Source of the DNA: Choristoneura fumiferana
Lineage: Eukaryota > Arthropoda > Insecta > Lepidoptera > Tortricidae
Reading direction: 5' to 3'
Assembly (NCBI RefSeq): GCF_025370935.1
Contig: NC_133473.1
Span: forward strand, 20,827,193 to 20,891,192
DNA length: 64,000 nucleotides
Shown: piece after piece, positions 49,650-60,851 of the stretch
Position numbering within the stretch: position 1 is the stretch's first letter
Layout of the letters: every line of letters begins with the position of its first letter
The notes under the pieces: generated by a model
What the model was told of the DNA's origin: nothing
Database searches by the model: none
The model's input: only the letters and a program-made list of their open reading frames with translations
Made by a program: the position numbers and the translations under genes

Positions 49650-50394
49650 GGATTTTGCACTGAAGTAGGAAAACTGGAGTAATTTATAGCATTGAAGTTA
49701 TGTAATAAAAAAATAATTGAAAAACAAGTATTTTCAGCAGTCGGGACCCATTCAAAATCGTGGCAGGCTCAAAAATTCCCACTAGAGTTGCTCCCGACTA
49801 TTAAAAGTTCAAGTTACTTAAGAGAGTTCTAGACTACTATACTTATTACTTCAGTTTTAAGCATTGAAAATTTTAATTTTTACAAGAATATTAAGTTTCG
49901 CAATAATATAATTTAACAGCTTTCATTTGATACCCGTATTGTTACAAAAAAACCTCTTTTTTGCGGACTTCACCGAAATTGTATACTTGTAAGGTAATGC
50001 CACTTTAATAGTTTTCAAAACTGTCCAGCCACATTATAAACGCATACACTGCAAAAACAACTTTTCTTCGGGCAATCGGGAAAAAACATCCACCCAACAT
50101 CCACATAAATGAATCTAGCAGACATCCCTAGCACCCCAGGTTGGCCTGGACTGCTGATTCGTACAAAACCAGAATATTCTAATGCGAGACTTTTAAACTT
50201 TCCGATTCGTTCCCGCTATCTCCGATTACATCCCGCTCTTGTTCGCTTTTGGCGATCTTTGTTTGAAACGAACTGAAATTCCTGATCAAATTTTACCTTT
50301 TCCTCTGCTAAGAAAATCACATGACGTGCAAATTTTTTATCAAGATTGAAACGTTTATTATGTACACACAGGCCGTAGAGCTATTTTACATTGT
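49650..50394. other. No recognised feature
   Basis: AT-rich, nothing supported. Confidence 0.45.
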
Positions 50395-50520
50395 AGTTTC
50401 TTTATACTGCCAGCGCTTTCGGAAAGACTTGATAGAAAACTTGACAGAAAATCAAGTTATCAAAACAAAATATACAATTAAAATTATCTTGACTATGAAA
50501 GCTAGCATAGCTAAGTAAAT
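50395..50520 (-). mobile_element. LINE 3' UTR fragment ('actaccagcgctttc' family)
   Basis: TATACTGCCAGCGCTTTCGG AAAGAC, GACAGAAAATCAAGTTATC and TATACAATTAAAATT follow the order of 33050-33180 with deletions. Confidence 0.6.
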
Positions 50521-50717
50521 TAAGGAAGTTTTAGGTTGAGATTTGAATGTTTGATTTAGGTTTTGTAAGCAAAACAGAAACTGAAAACATAGTATTTAGT
50601 TGTTTCACATTTTAATTGATAATTCTAGTTAGGAAAGCACTATTATAAATTGACAACTTAATTTTTTTAAAGTCATTATTCGAAAAATCCCGAAATTGGC
50701 TACAATGGAATGTGCTA

Positions 50718-50990
50718 TAGGTAAGTACATACTTAATGACAAAGAAATAGTGCGGATTTTTTTTAATGTCAAAGAAACTTATTATTTGCATTTTAAAACT
50801 TAAGTATATTGAAACAGACACGGGAGGTTAGTGATTTATGATGAAACGATAAATTTGTACTGTAGGTAAGTATTTAATGACAAAGAATAGTGCGGAATTT
50901 TATAAAGTAAAAGAAACTTGTTATTTGCATTTTAAAACTTATTTTTAAACAGACACGGGAGTTTAGTGATTTATGATGAAACGATAAATT
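50718..50990 (+). repeat. Tandem duplication, two units of about 135 bp
   Basis: Unit 1 (50718-50855) and unit 2 (50863-50990) share TAGGTAAGTA, TTAATGACAAAGAA, ATAGTGCGGA, TTATTTGCATTTTAAAACTT, ACAGACACGGGAG and TTTAGTGATTTATGATGAAA CGATAAATT in order, with small indels. Non-coding. Each unit contains TTTGCAT (octamer-like). Confidence 0.9.
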
Positions 50991-50994
50991 CTTT

Positions 50995-51827
50995 CAACGT
51001 ACCTTACCAATAAATTATCCACCAAAAACTGAACTTCCCCTTACAACTTCATACAAACATAAATGCAAAGGCATTCCTCATAGAGAATTATTATCTATGC
51101 GTCATGGTACATGATTCGGAACCCTCCAAGGTTCCGTGGGGGGGGATCCGTACGCGATTTGCAATTTTATTGGATTACTGGCTGTTGTAATAAACGTTTC
51201 CTCGATATTTGTGACAGGACAAAGATATTTGTAAGTAAATTAGATTAAGTATATCCCTCTACGTAATGGTCGTTTTCGTCGCAGAAAGTTTAGAGTGCGT
51301 GAATAAATTTTCGTGGCGAATAAATTGAGATAGAAAGTAAAGTTATTTAAGCGAAATAAAGCTGAGGTAGACGGTAAAGAGATGAAAATATACTAGGTTA
51401 TACCAACAGAAGTCTAGTCTTACTCGTTACGAACATACGCCCTTGTAGCTCAAGGTCTTTATCATAATTAAATGATAGTTTATTTACACAACATTAACAT
51501 CTATATGCAAACTCATCAGTCCAAGCGTGATCAACGATACGAGTACTAACATCGGCCAAATAAGTGGTCTATCAATTTTTAAACAAGATCCTATGAAATG
51601 AATATGTCGCTAAAGTCGAACTTTCAAGTTAGATTAGATTTTTTAGAAGTAGGTTTTGCGACACGTACGAGTATTGGCATTATTGTTTTATGACATGCAA
51701 ACGATTATCAACTTTAGGGTGGTAGACCACATATTTAGCTGATGGTACATGGAACTGCATCAAAATATCGAGAGCTCGTCAAAGGTATCACGGTCAATCC
51801 CGTAACGAAAATATATCTAGCAATATA
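50995..51827. other. No recognised feature
   Basis: A G8 run (51138-51145) sits within ACCCTCCAAGGTTCCGTGGG. The rest is AT-rich. Confidence 0.45.
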
Positions 51828-52143
51828 CAAAAATAACCTAACCATAAAAATTTCATTTTTATTACAAGCTTTTTTTGCTGACTGTACTTGCATACACATA
51901 TTACATTTGCATACCAAATTTCAAGTCAGTTGAAGAGTTCCGTCCTGCGGAGACTATCCTGGCTGGACTACCAGGATGTCACTACTAGATTATTTTATCG
52001 TCACGCGATTTACCAAAATTCAAGTATTTCAAATTTCAAGTCAATCTGACTGCTGGAAGTTGATCAAATTTAACTTGCAAGATTTGATTACAGGCAGATA
52101 GACAGACAGACAACGGGACAGGTGAAACTAAATAAAAGCTTGT
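51828..52143. mobile_element. TIR-like repeat, TTACAAGCTT ends, copy 2
   Basis: ATTACAAGCTTTTTTTGCTG ACTGTACTTG ... GAGTTCCGTCCTGCGGAGAC TATCCTGGCTGGACTACC ... GACAACGGGACAGGTGAAAC TAAATAAAAGCTTGTA. Collinear with 46155-46481. Homology also extends about 20 bp left of the TACAAGCTT (ATTTCATTTTTA), so the true left end may be farther out. Confidence 0.8.
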
Positions 52144-52149
52144 ACATAA

Positions 52150-53559
52150 TTATATTCCTTGCACAATTTTAGTTCAAATTTACTATCTATTAATTGTATT
52201 CTCTATCTATTGTATTTATTTTTGATTCCTTGTAGCTTTAATTCTGTATTTCTATCTAAATACCTAAAGTTTTGTGCGCCCATTGGCAAGAAATAAATGA
52301 TCACAAAATGTATTTAATAACTCTGTATCTTACTGTCTACCTGTTCTAACTGGCACCACTTTACTACTTTTTACGAAGCGTTGGTGTTGTCAAACGGCGA
52401 TCGCGTTCTTAAGTCTTCTAAGAAGTTTACTCTGTTTTCTAGTAAATAATTGCTGTTATTGCAGCATCTTTAACCACCATAAAAACCGATGCCCCCAGCA
52501 TCCCATTAAAACCGAAGACAGATCGCAACATCAGAAAGGGAAAATTAAGGTTTCAGAGCGATATTTTAAATTTATTTGCGTTTGCGATGCAAATTATGAA
52601 ATAGAGACGGGGTTTTTATTCCCCCTAATCGAATAGGGGATGACTATTGCGGGTTTGCTGTTTACTTTGCTTTCTTGATGCATGGGACGCAATCATTTTT
52701 ATACGGCTGACAAATAACTTGCTTTTGATGTTTTTCTGTCGTGTTGTGTTGACATTTGTGGTGCATTCGGTGGGTTAGATCTTAGGCAACCAAGCGTTAT
52801 TTTTTGAGTTTTTAGATTTAGGAGTTAAAATGGCAAAAACGGAACTTTTGTAGTTTTTTGTAGTCTGTCCATCTGTCCGTCTGTAGCTTAGCGAAGAGAC
52901 TCCTAGTACTTACTAGGAAGCTGTGATAAGAAAATTAGGAAAACAAATACAAATAGTTTATATCCTTAAATATTAAAGATGGGCCTGTCCCGCATATAAA
53001 AATACGGCTCTACATACGTAAAATAACCACTAGACAGTCCGACGATACCATGGTATCCAAAACCAAAATGCTTCAAACCGTCCGTGGATACTTTAGTGTC
53101 GTAAAGTTTAACCTTGATTATGTTAATAAATCATAAATGACATGCTATTGTTTTATAAATAGTATTTGAATGAAATACCATAACACTTATGCTATTTACG
53201 AGTAATATTTACCTCGACGTAACGTTACAGTATAGACTGAAGTAAGTCTGCCTAGCAGCGCGAGGAACTACCCGCAATCACTAATAGTTCGTATCACGAA
53301 CTAGCACTTGTCACTTTTATTAGGACACACAACACTATCGTTTATTTACGTCTCAGTATTTCTTCTTTATTTAAAACCTTGTAGTTAAAAAATTGTGGAC
53401 AAACAGCGCGTTTTGTCCGTCGATAAAAAACCCGGACCGTTTGAGGCATATTGGTCGCGCGCTCCGGACTGTCACGTGGATAAAGATGTTCCAATACAAT
53501 TTTTCCAACATTGTCTTTCATATAAAACAATGTTCAAATCGTAATTACAAACACAATAA
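52150..53559. other. Mostly unassigned; weak repeat piece at 52830-52900
   Basis: AAAATGGCAAAAACGGAACT T ... GTCTGTCCATCTGTCCGTCT G at 52830-52890 is a diverged 'ggttccgt' repeat fragment. Otherwise no gene or familiar repeat. Confidence 0.4.
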
Positions 53560-53925
53560 AAAAACCGGCCAAATGTGAGTTGGACCCGCGGACCGAGGGT
53601 TCAGTATAAATTTGTAGGTATCTATCGTAACTCTGTATGTCTATTGCCTCCACTTAAACCGCAAAACCAATTTCGATGAAATTCGTAGAACTAACCTAAC
53701 CAACAAAAAGTTGGAAAACCCCCAACATTGTCACTTCAAAGTGCAATCTCAAAAACAGCTGAACCAATTTTGATAAAACATATCTAAGAACCATCGCTAG
53801 AAAACCTGCTTTCAAATAAAAAAACGCATTAAAATCGGTTTACCCGTTTAAAAGAACTACGGTGCCACATACAGACACACAGACTCTTTTTGCGTCGGCG
53901 GTTATAATAGTTTGACTCGCTGGAC
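53560..53925 (+). repeat. 'ccggccaagtgcgagtcgg' repeat, longest copy
   Basis: AAACCGGCCAAATGTGAGTT GGACCCGCGGACCGAGGGTT CAGTATAAATTTGTAG, later GCAAAACCAATTTCGATGAA ATTCG, AAAACAGCTGAACCAATTTT GAT and CGGTGCCACATACAGACACA CAGAC. Non-coding; about 365 bp. Confidence 0.65.
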
Positions 53926-53954
53926 CTTTCCACTACATACAGACCATAATCTTG

Positions 53955-54006
53955 ATCTTATGTAAGGACATGATCATCAGACCATAATCATGTCCTTACA
54001 TAAGAT
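53955..54006. repeat. Perfect 20-bp inverted repeat with 12-bp loop
   Basis: ATCTTATGTAAGGACATGAT (53955-53974) is exactly complementary to 53987-54006. CAGACCATAATC-type sequence also repeats directly on the left of each arm. It abuts family P copy F. Confidence 0.92.
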
Positions 54007-54007
54007 A

Positions 54008-54113
54008 GTTTTTTTTATTCGACTGGATGGCAAACGAGCAAGTGGGTCTCCTGATGGTAAGAGATCACCACCGCCCATAGACACCTGCAACACCAGGGGG
54101 ATTGCAGATGCGA
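54008..54113 (-). repeat. Family P repeat, copy F (3' part)
   Basis: T8-ATTCGACTGGATGGCAAACG AGCAAGTGGGTCTCC ... GGGGGATTGCAGATGCG. It breaks off and continues directly as the GGGAAAATTGCATAGTTCCC repeat. Confidence 0.9.
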
Positions 54114-54210
54114 CCGGGAAAATTGCATAGTTCCCGTGGGATAGCTAAAAACGAATTTCCGGACACACGTCGACAAGAACGCGGCACAGAGCCACGGCTA
54201 CAAGCTAGTT
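54114..54210 (+). repeat. 'cccgggaaaattgcatag' repeat fragment
   Basis: CGGGAAAATTGCATAGTTCC CGTGGGATAGC, ending GGCTACAAGCTAGT. Same family as 110-172. Confidence 0.6.
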
Positions 54211-54214
54211 TAAA

Positions 54215-54780
54215 ATAAAGACTACGATATAAATTTTGAAAGTTTCAATGTGTTTTATTGAAATCTCGAAATTTTGATTCGATTGCCTAATCTAATATTT
54301 TTTTAATCGAACGAAGACGCAAGCAAGGTCTAAATCATTAAATCGAACACAACAATTGTACAAACACATGAAATATACCTCACTACCTCCCCTGTCCAAT
54401 ATCAGAACAAAAACTAATCTAACTGTAGCACTCATAAAGATAACATAGGTCGGTCCCTGGAGTCTTCTACTATTTAGACGCTTTACAACTCTGTCGAACT
54501 AAGCCCGGTGATAATTCACTAGGGCCGCAGTCCGGTTATCCGGGCGGGGTAATGCGACATGGTTGTTCGGAATGGAATTACGTGAATGTCTTCCGAATTA
54601 GGAATAGAATGATTGTTGGGGCTTCGTTGTACATTATATTATGTTGATATTTTGATATTAATAAAGATGTACTCAGAACCGAAACCTGTGAAAAGTAATA
54701 AGTAATTTTCTAGATCGTCTCGATATTTTTTATTTACATGGAAGGGAAAGAGATATATAAACATATTCAATAGGCACGGG
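54215..54780. other. No recognised feature
   Basis: AT-rich, with a GC-richer patch 54480-54550 (GGTTATCCGGGCGGGG). Nothing supported. Confidence 0.45.
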
Positions 54781-54846
54781 ATCATCATCATCATCATCAT
54801 CATATCAGCCGTAAGACGTCCACTGTTGGACATAGGCCTCCCCGTA
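54781..54846 (-). mobile_element. RTE LINE tail
   Basis: (ATC)n then ATATCAGCCGTAAGACGTCC ACTGTTGGACATAGGCCTCC CCG, the last about 20 codons and tail of an RTE copy read in reverse. Truncated right after. Confidence 0.8.
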
Positions 54847-55030
54847 TAGTACGGGATACAGACTGTAATCACCGTTAATGAGCTCCCTTTATTTTGACAC
54901 AGTTGTAAGCAACCTTATCAAGTCTGTAGCTTCAACTGTTTCTATATTAAATAAATACATAAATAAAATTTGTTTGTTTATGTAATATATACACATTTGG
55001 TTAGTAGGTAATGCAGGTAATATATTACTT

Positions 55031-55286
55031 AAATAAATAAAATAAATATCATAATGTCATGGGACACTTGACACCAATTGACCTAGTCCCAAACTAAGCA
55101 AAGCTTGTACTATAGATACTAGGCAACGGATAAACATACTTATATAGATAAATACATATTAAACATCCAAGACCCGAGAACAAACATCCGTGTTATTCAC
55201 ACAAATCTCTGCCCCGGCCGGGAATCGAACCCGGGACCTCAAGCTTCGTAGTCCGGTTCTCTAACCACTTGGCCATCCAGTCGTCA
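55031..55286 (-). mobile_element. tRNA-derived SINE, second lepidopteran type, full copy
   Basis: The minus strand starts GACGACTGGATGGCCAAGTG GTTAGAGAACCGGACTACGA AG and GGTCCCGGGTTCGATTCCCG G (A and B boxes 45 bp apart, well kept). The body has GTTTATCCGTTGCCTAGTAT, CAAGCTTTGCTTAGTTTGGG ACTAGGTCAATTGG and the end ATGATATTTATTTAT. Not a tRNA gene: no acceptor stem pairing and a long non-tRNA body. TSD not clear. Confidence 0.88.
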
Positions 55287-55289
55287 AAC

Positions 55290-57527
55290 TTCTATATATA
55301 CTTTATCATATCCTTTAAAGTAATAACATAATATCAGCCTTTAGCCATGAGGGGTTTAATTCCCAAAACCATTTTCTAGTTCTTGCCTACACAATGAAAG
55401 AAGCCCGTGTGTGTTGATACGTCAGTCACTCAGTTAGCTTGTTATTTTATATACTTACTCGTAAATATAAACAAATTTTGACACAGCAAAAATATTCAAT
55501 AACAAAATGTCTCAAGGCTTAAATTCCGTACACGAGCGTACAGAATAATATTTAGCTCTTTATATAACGTTAAAATATTTTCCATTAACAATTCAATGGG
55601 CAAGATTTTCGATACAGGGTGTATAGAAATAATTCAATTTCTAGATGCCTTGCCGCTATTATGGTCGTAATTCTGTGATCGTATCGCGCCTCCGGCTACG
55701 GCGGCTACTGACGGTGCGTCCGAGAACAGAGAAGGGAGTAGAGAGGCTACTTAAAAAAGTTTATTTTTAATATTTTATTTGTTTTGCGCATCACTGTTTT
55801 ATAATATAAATAAAATCAGTGTTAACTATTTAAAAATAATTTTGTTTTGATAAATTTATACTTTTTTTTTGTAATTGAAGCTTGTCCTTTTGGAATAATA
55901 ATTAGATTAGTTTTCTACGTGAAGATTTTGAAAAATCATTTCTTAGTGGATCTCTGTGATCTTTATAAAGCATTGAGGACAAAGTTTAAGTCCCCTAGCT
56001 TGCTACGTAAAATGTCAGTCAGCCAATGAGTTAACCAGTCACACTCTTTTATAAGTGTAAATTAAGATTATTTGTACAGAAATTTTCAATTCATGTAAAA
56101 TTAACGTTTCAGAGTAGCAACGAAAGGTGAGAACATCTCTGCTAAAGAAACAATATACCTACTTACCTAATCTTTTATTTACATTATCATACATTGTAAA
56201 CTTTTCCTTTTTACCTAAATTGGGATGTCCCAATTTTTGACAACATATAATAAATCGAAAACCATTTGGAGAAATAGACTTTGTGAAGCGTTTTCAGAAA
56301 TCAGATTCCAAAAATGTGATTAACTGAATTAAATAATCAAAATTTAAGTAATGACCCTCATTTGACCCCTGCAGTGTCTCGTCACAAAGGCAGTTATAAG
56401 GCAGGTCTACACTCTTAAGCAAATTGACAGTTTGAAATGTTCCTGTCCTGCTTATAATAGCAAGGGTGACAAAGATAGAACTTTAATCACATGATGCGCA
56501 TCCGGCCTTAAACAGTTGTCATTTATCGTAAAGTCCGAAATGTATACGAGTATTTCCAATGTATTTTACGAATTAAATTACTATGTTACAAGTTAATACA
56601 AAAGAAGTTAAATATCAGATTTTAATAAAAAAATATCTATTTACTATAACACCATTAAACAAACAGGAATAATCGAAGCTAAAAGAAGAGAAATTAATAA
56701 AACTATTTGTCATGGTTCATTTAGGACCCTAAACCGTGCTTAAATTATTGTGTACGACCTAAATTTTTCAAGGCAATGGAACGTGGCTTTCTCACTGTGA
56801 CTTCATCCAGCGTATTTCGTAAAAAAAAAATATAAAAAATTAGATACTCATCCAAATTCAAAAACTTATATATATATATAAAATATCCTATTCTTTCCAA
56901 AAATAAAATAAAAACTATAGGTTATTTTTTTTGGTGCATCCCAATTGTGAATCTTTTTAACCCACGAAAAACGGAGCCCTAATTAGGTTCAAAGCCTGCA
57001 CTGCATTCGTCCGCCCGTCTGTTGTAACTCTTAAGGGATTGTTCTACTTTTTTCAAACTATAAGACACAAAGTCTTCTCTCCTGCACTGCCCCATGTTTT
57101 CTGTGTTCCACAGCGGCTACCGAGCCCGCAAGCCGACCAATCAATATAGTGCCTGCAATTATGTTAATGCACCTCTCAGCCGACTAGGAGTTGAAAATGT
57201 AAACCTGCCACGCGCTATGATCGCCTGGTAGCTGTGGCCTTTTAGCTCGGGGAGGTGCCTTTATTGACAGTAAGTAATACCATCCTAGGCGGGGAAGATA
57301 TTCAAATGACCTAGTTTCGAAGCGGACATAGTGTTTTCTAGGAAAACAAAGCAATTTCTAACGGAAAAATTTAAGTTCTAGAGAAATAATGATAGAGTAG
57401 AGGTGCACATATACCAGTTGGTTGCTACTGTTCTGGTAGGCGGTGACGAACCAAGGAGTTGGCGGGGTGAGTTAAAAGGATGTGTCGAGTACTTGGGGAT
57501 CTAGATATTTGAGCAGCGAACGATAGG
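55290..57527. other. 2.2-kb stretch with little recognisable content
   Basis: GATACAGGGTGTATAG at about 55612 may be an element terminus. 55680-55750 and 57090-57300 are GC-richer and look single copy, the latter with GACCAATCAATATAG and TTATTGACAGTAAGTAATAC (donor-like GTAAGT). A (TA)n run lies at 56866-56880. No gene supported. Confidence 0.35.
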
Positions 57528-57662
57528 TACAGTCACCAGCATTAATGTCTGCCACTGCGGATCGTGCAAAAATATCTGACACGTCCTTCCGGCCCTAGAA
57601 ATAGAGTCGTATCAGATATTTATGCACTCTTGTTGTGTCAGATATTGGTGCTGGTGACTGTA
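57528..57662. mobile_element. TA-flanked MITE, TACAGTCACC family, intact copy 2
   Basis: TACAGTCACCAGCATTAATG TCTG pairs with CAGATATTGGTGCTGGTGAC TGTA, and inner GTGCAAAAATATCTGACACG pairs with CGTATCAGATATTTATGCAC. 135 bp. Pairing extends 2-3 bp beyond the TA (AGGTACAG / CTGTACCT). Confidence 0.9.
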
Positions 57663-57669
57663 CCTAAGT

Positions 57670-58599
57670 GACACAATAGTTAATGACTGCCGTGATACTG
57701 CGCTAGATCGAAAGTTGTGGAAGTCAAGTAGAGAGTTTATTTAAATTTATCTCACTTTCTATTTGAGTTATTTGAGTTTTGAAACAGCACGTTTATTACT
57801 CGGTAGCAGACTGACTTACAAACATGGCCAAACTTAATCTATAAAGGTTACATTTACCCACATAATATGTCATAGTGTCTCATGAGACTTTTGTATTTGA
57901 ATATTGCTTGACAAAAAGTGCGTCTCAAGTTGTGAAGAAACTTAAAAGAAAGGTCACTGAAAGCATTTAAAAAAGCAATTTATCTAATATGATTAAAACT
58001 TTAAAAGTGCCTACAAAGATTGGTTAAAGCTTCAATTACTCTGAGCTCGGTTAGATTTGTTTTCTCTTAAAATCTAAAAGCTTTGTTACGGTCAAATAGA
58101 AATCTTAAAATGATAGGCATTTATCTACTTTTATAGACTTAAAGCGCTCAATTTGAGACATAAAGGACGTAATCCATCAAAGTCTAATCCGATCTCGCAA
58201 CGTTATTTATAAGTCTCAACTGTTTGAGCAAAAATAAGTGTTATTTGCAAAGTTAGGACTTAAACTGGTAAGTGAGGACTAGTGTTCAATTTTCATGATG
58301 ATATTTAAGAACTATTTTCAAATGACCTAGTACAAATTTTAATTAAATATTTATTCTGCAAGAAAGTCACTTTTGTTTACACTACCAGCGTTTTCTATTT
58401 ACATTAACTTAATTTTTATGAAAGTTAAAATTTAGATCATACAATGTAAATTCAGTATTTTTTAAAAGCTATAGTTACCTAACACTCAGCTGATTCAGCT
58501 GTTAGTTTTCTAATCTAGTTTAATGTCATTAAAACGCCAAGAATTTGATCCACCCATTTGAATTTTTGTTTATAAGTTTGACAAAGATATGTAGTTTTG
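57670..58599. other. No recognised feature
   Basis: AT-rich. ACACTACCAGCGTTTTC at 58380 may be a LINE UTR scrap. Confidence 0.45.
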
Positions 58600-58790
58600 T
58601 CTGTAAACCGGGATGCCACACGTCCAATTTCAAGTTTCGCTAAGCATGTTGCCCATGTCGCGTTGCTCCTAGAGGAAGGTCTACGAATTAGCCCGAAACA
58701 TGCAAGCTAATCTCGATTTAAGATGTGAGTTATCCGGTTTATTAAATTATACCGAGTGACTCACGCGGTAGTTTCATGTTAAAAAAAAAT
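58600..58790 (-). repeat. 'ggataactcacatcttaaatcgag' repeat, long copy
   Basis: GGGATGCCACACGTCCAATT TC, GTTGCCCATGTCGCGTTGCT CCTAGAGGAAGGTCTACGAA TTAGCCCGAAACATGC, then CTCGATTTAAGATGTGAGTT ATCCGG and GGTAGTTTCATG. Its end provides the arm of the 22918-23038 palindrome and the fragment at 34487. Confidence 0.75.
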
Positions 58791-58794
58791 GATA

Positions 58795-58950
58795 CATAAT
58801 ATGAATGCGAAAGTGTGTGTGTTTTATAACACGGAAACGAGTAGATTTTCATTGACAGAGGTAAAAAAGGCTTATTTTACCACGGTAAATTGCACAGTTC
58901 CCGAGGAACAGCGCGATAGCCGAATTCCACGGGAGCCGCGGGCAAACTAA
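58795..58950 (+). repeat. 'aatgcgaaag' family repeat, variant
   Basis: TAATATGAATGCGAAAGTGT GTGTG ... GCACAGTTCCCGAGGAACAG CGCGATAGCCGAATTCCACG GGAGCCGCGGGCAAACTA. Sense counterpart of 49425-49645. Confidence 0.75.
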
Positions 58951-58969
58951 AAAGAATAGATACCACGGC

Positions 58970-59215
58970 CACGATAGCCTAGTGGTTGGAGAACCTGACT
59001 AAAAGCCGGGTTCGACCCCGTGCGGGGTTTAGATATTTGTATGAAAAATATTGAATTATAATAATAAGAATAAAATTATATAGACCCAATGGTCTATATA
59101 ATTTTATTTATCCGTTACTTAGTAGGTACCCATAACACAAGCTTTGCTAAGCTTAGTTTCGGACTAGGTCAATTAGTGTGAATTTTCCCGTGATATTTAT
59201 TTATTTATTTTAGAA
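58970..59215 (+). mobile_element. tRNA-derived SINE, second type
   Basis: CACGATAGCCTAGTGGTTGG AGAACCTGAC, AAGCCGGGTTCGACCCCGTG CGGGG, then, after a scrambled centre with an inverted CTATATAATTTTATT pair (59080-59105), TTATCCGTTACTTAGTAGGT ACCCATAACACAAGCTTTGC and CGTGATATTTATTTATTTAT. Confidence 0.82.
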
Positions 59216-59219
59216 TAAG

Positions 59220-59924
59220 TGTGTTCCGAAATTCGAACATAAAATTCAAAAACTGAGCGAAACTTTTCTTTTCACTAGGACACACTCAAAGCTTGTGCAC
59301 CGCACTATTGACATGAGCTTAGCTGACCGAGCTTTCTAGAAAAATCTAATTATGGTGTTAATTTAAAAAGACCGACCAGCCTTCAGCAGGCGCCGTCAGC
59401 CGTAATTAAAAGAGGCTGGACTCGTGCGACGGGCCCATTAGTCTGAAGTAAGATTTCACGATTTTATTCAAAGGTTTTTGACCCTTAGATTTTGCGGGGA
59501 CAGCTATTAATAAAAAATACTGCGTGAAAATACCAAATTACGTGAAATCTATTTCGAACCAATATTGGTAACATTTTCGGAAATAAGATTTTACGATAAA
59601 GTAAGGTATATTTATGTAGTTAAAAAAATACAGAGACATTCAGATATGTGAAGAATCAAAAAAAAATTATAAAATGTCAAAATTAATAAAATACAATAAA
59701 AGACAACTTAAACCTATATACATTATTGCGATTATATACTAAGGTGTTTGACCCACTTTGCGGGGACGATTATTGTAAAAAGTACTGCGAGAAAATACCA
59801 AATGTGAATTCCGTTTCGAACAATATATTGACAGAATTTTTGACACCATTTTATTTTGAACTAGGTTACGAAATCTATTGTAACTTAGTCTTGGTAAACG
59901 GTTGTGGTAGCTCTGAGGATAATT
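59220..59924. other. No recognised feature
   Basis: 59480-59530 (GATTTTGCGGGGACAGCTAT TA, ACTGCGTGAAAATACCAAAT) and 59750-59805 (CACTTTGCGGGGACGATTAT TG, ACTGCGAGAAAATACCAAAT) are diverged direct copies about 280 bp apart, which suggests a local tandem duplication. No gene. Confidence 0.5.
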
Positions 59925-60080
59925 CTGCTTGAGCTCGAAACGAGTCAGTGTAGTGTGGTGGTGGTGTTAGTTGGGTTTGTGTGAATTGTGTGTTCTTACA
60001 GTGTGGATGGAGCTGCATGAACACACATTTGTTGCACAGACGTAGCCATCATAAGGTCGTGGGTGAGCAAAGTAATTGTT
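59925..60080. repeat. 'tttgctcacccgc' family repeat, reverse copy
   Basis: GAGCTCGAAACGAGTCAGTG TAGTGTGGTGGTGG, GTGTTCTTACAGTGTGGATG GAGCTGCATGAACACACA, TAGCCATCATAAGGTCGTGG GTGAGCAAAG. Most complete copy. Confidence 0.8.
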
Positions 60081-60084
60081 TTAC

Positions 60085-60649
60085 TAGGTTTTATTAGGTT
60101 AATTTACTGCAAGAGTTTAGATGATAATATACTTAACGCAGACTTAAACTTAAGCCTTTAATATGTTGGGATAAAGCACAAGAAGTTCCAAACTTGCCTT
60201 AACGACAGCTAATCACTCTCAGAAGATGTTAACTAACTACAAGTCAATAACTCAAAGTTTAACTAATTAACTCAAAACGTACCCAGTGTTGCCCTATTAC
60301 GTCTATTTAAACATTAATTAAAAACTTTAACGCTGCGTTATTTTACTTTTAAAAACGAGAGAAAACATGAAAAATTAATTTGCTAAAACCTTTTCGGTGA
60401 TTAAAAAGTTTCTAGTCTGCGGAGTTGCGCATTAGTGGATCAGTTAAACGATGACCTGGTTCGTGCGAGTGATTCGATAGAGATTTATGTTGATATTTTA
60501 GAGACGTTCATTTTGTATACAATACAATCAGAGTACTTTCAAAGGGTCTAGTTAATTTTTAAGCTCACGTCCTAAACTTGGTGAATGACTTACAAACATT
60601 ATACATAAACAACTAAGTTTAATGAAAACTATGACAGACACGATATAAT
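60085..60649. other. No recognised feature
   Basis: AT-rich. Nothing supported. Confidence 0.5.
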
Positions 60650-60842
60650 GACTGATGATGTAATTATAATCATTATATCAGACGTATATATAGGACTGAG
60701 GACATCCACTGCTGAACATCATCATGTCAGCCGAAAGACGTCCACTGCTGGACATAGGCCTCTCCAAGACTCCCCACTCAGACCGTTCTTGTGCTTTCCG
60801 CATCCACCGCGATCCCGCGGCTTTAACCAGGTCATCCGTTCA
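60650..60842 (-). mobile_element. Two RTE LINE tails in series
   Basis: 60680-60715 (TCAGACGTATATATAGGACT GAGGACATCCACTGCTGAAC) is an eroded tail. 60716-60842 (ATCATCATGTCAGCCGAAAG ACGTCCACTGCTGGAC ... CTTGTGCTTTCCGCATCCAC CGCGATCCCGCGGCTTTAAC C) is a better one covering about 35 C-terminal codons. Confidence 0.8.
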
Positions 60843-60851
60843 TATCATTGG

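Noticed and set aside
55195..55285. tRNA-like sequence with good A and B boxes
   Set aside because: No acceptor-stem pairing, and it continues into a 3' body shared with 58970 and 23445; it is a SINE head.
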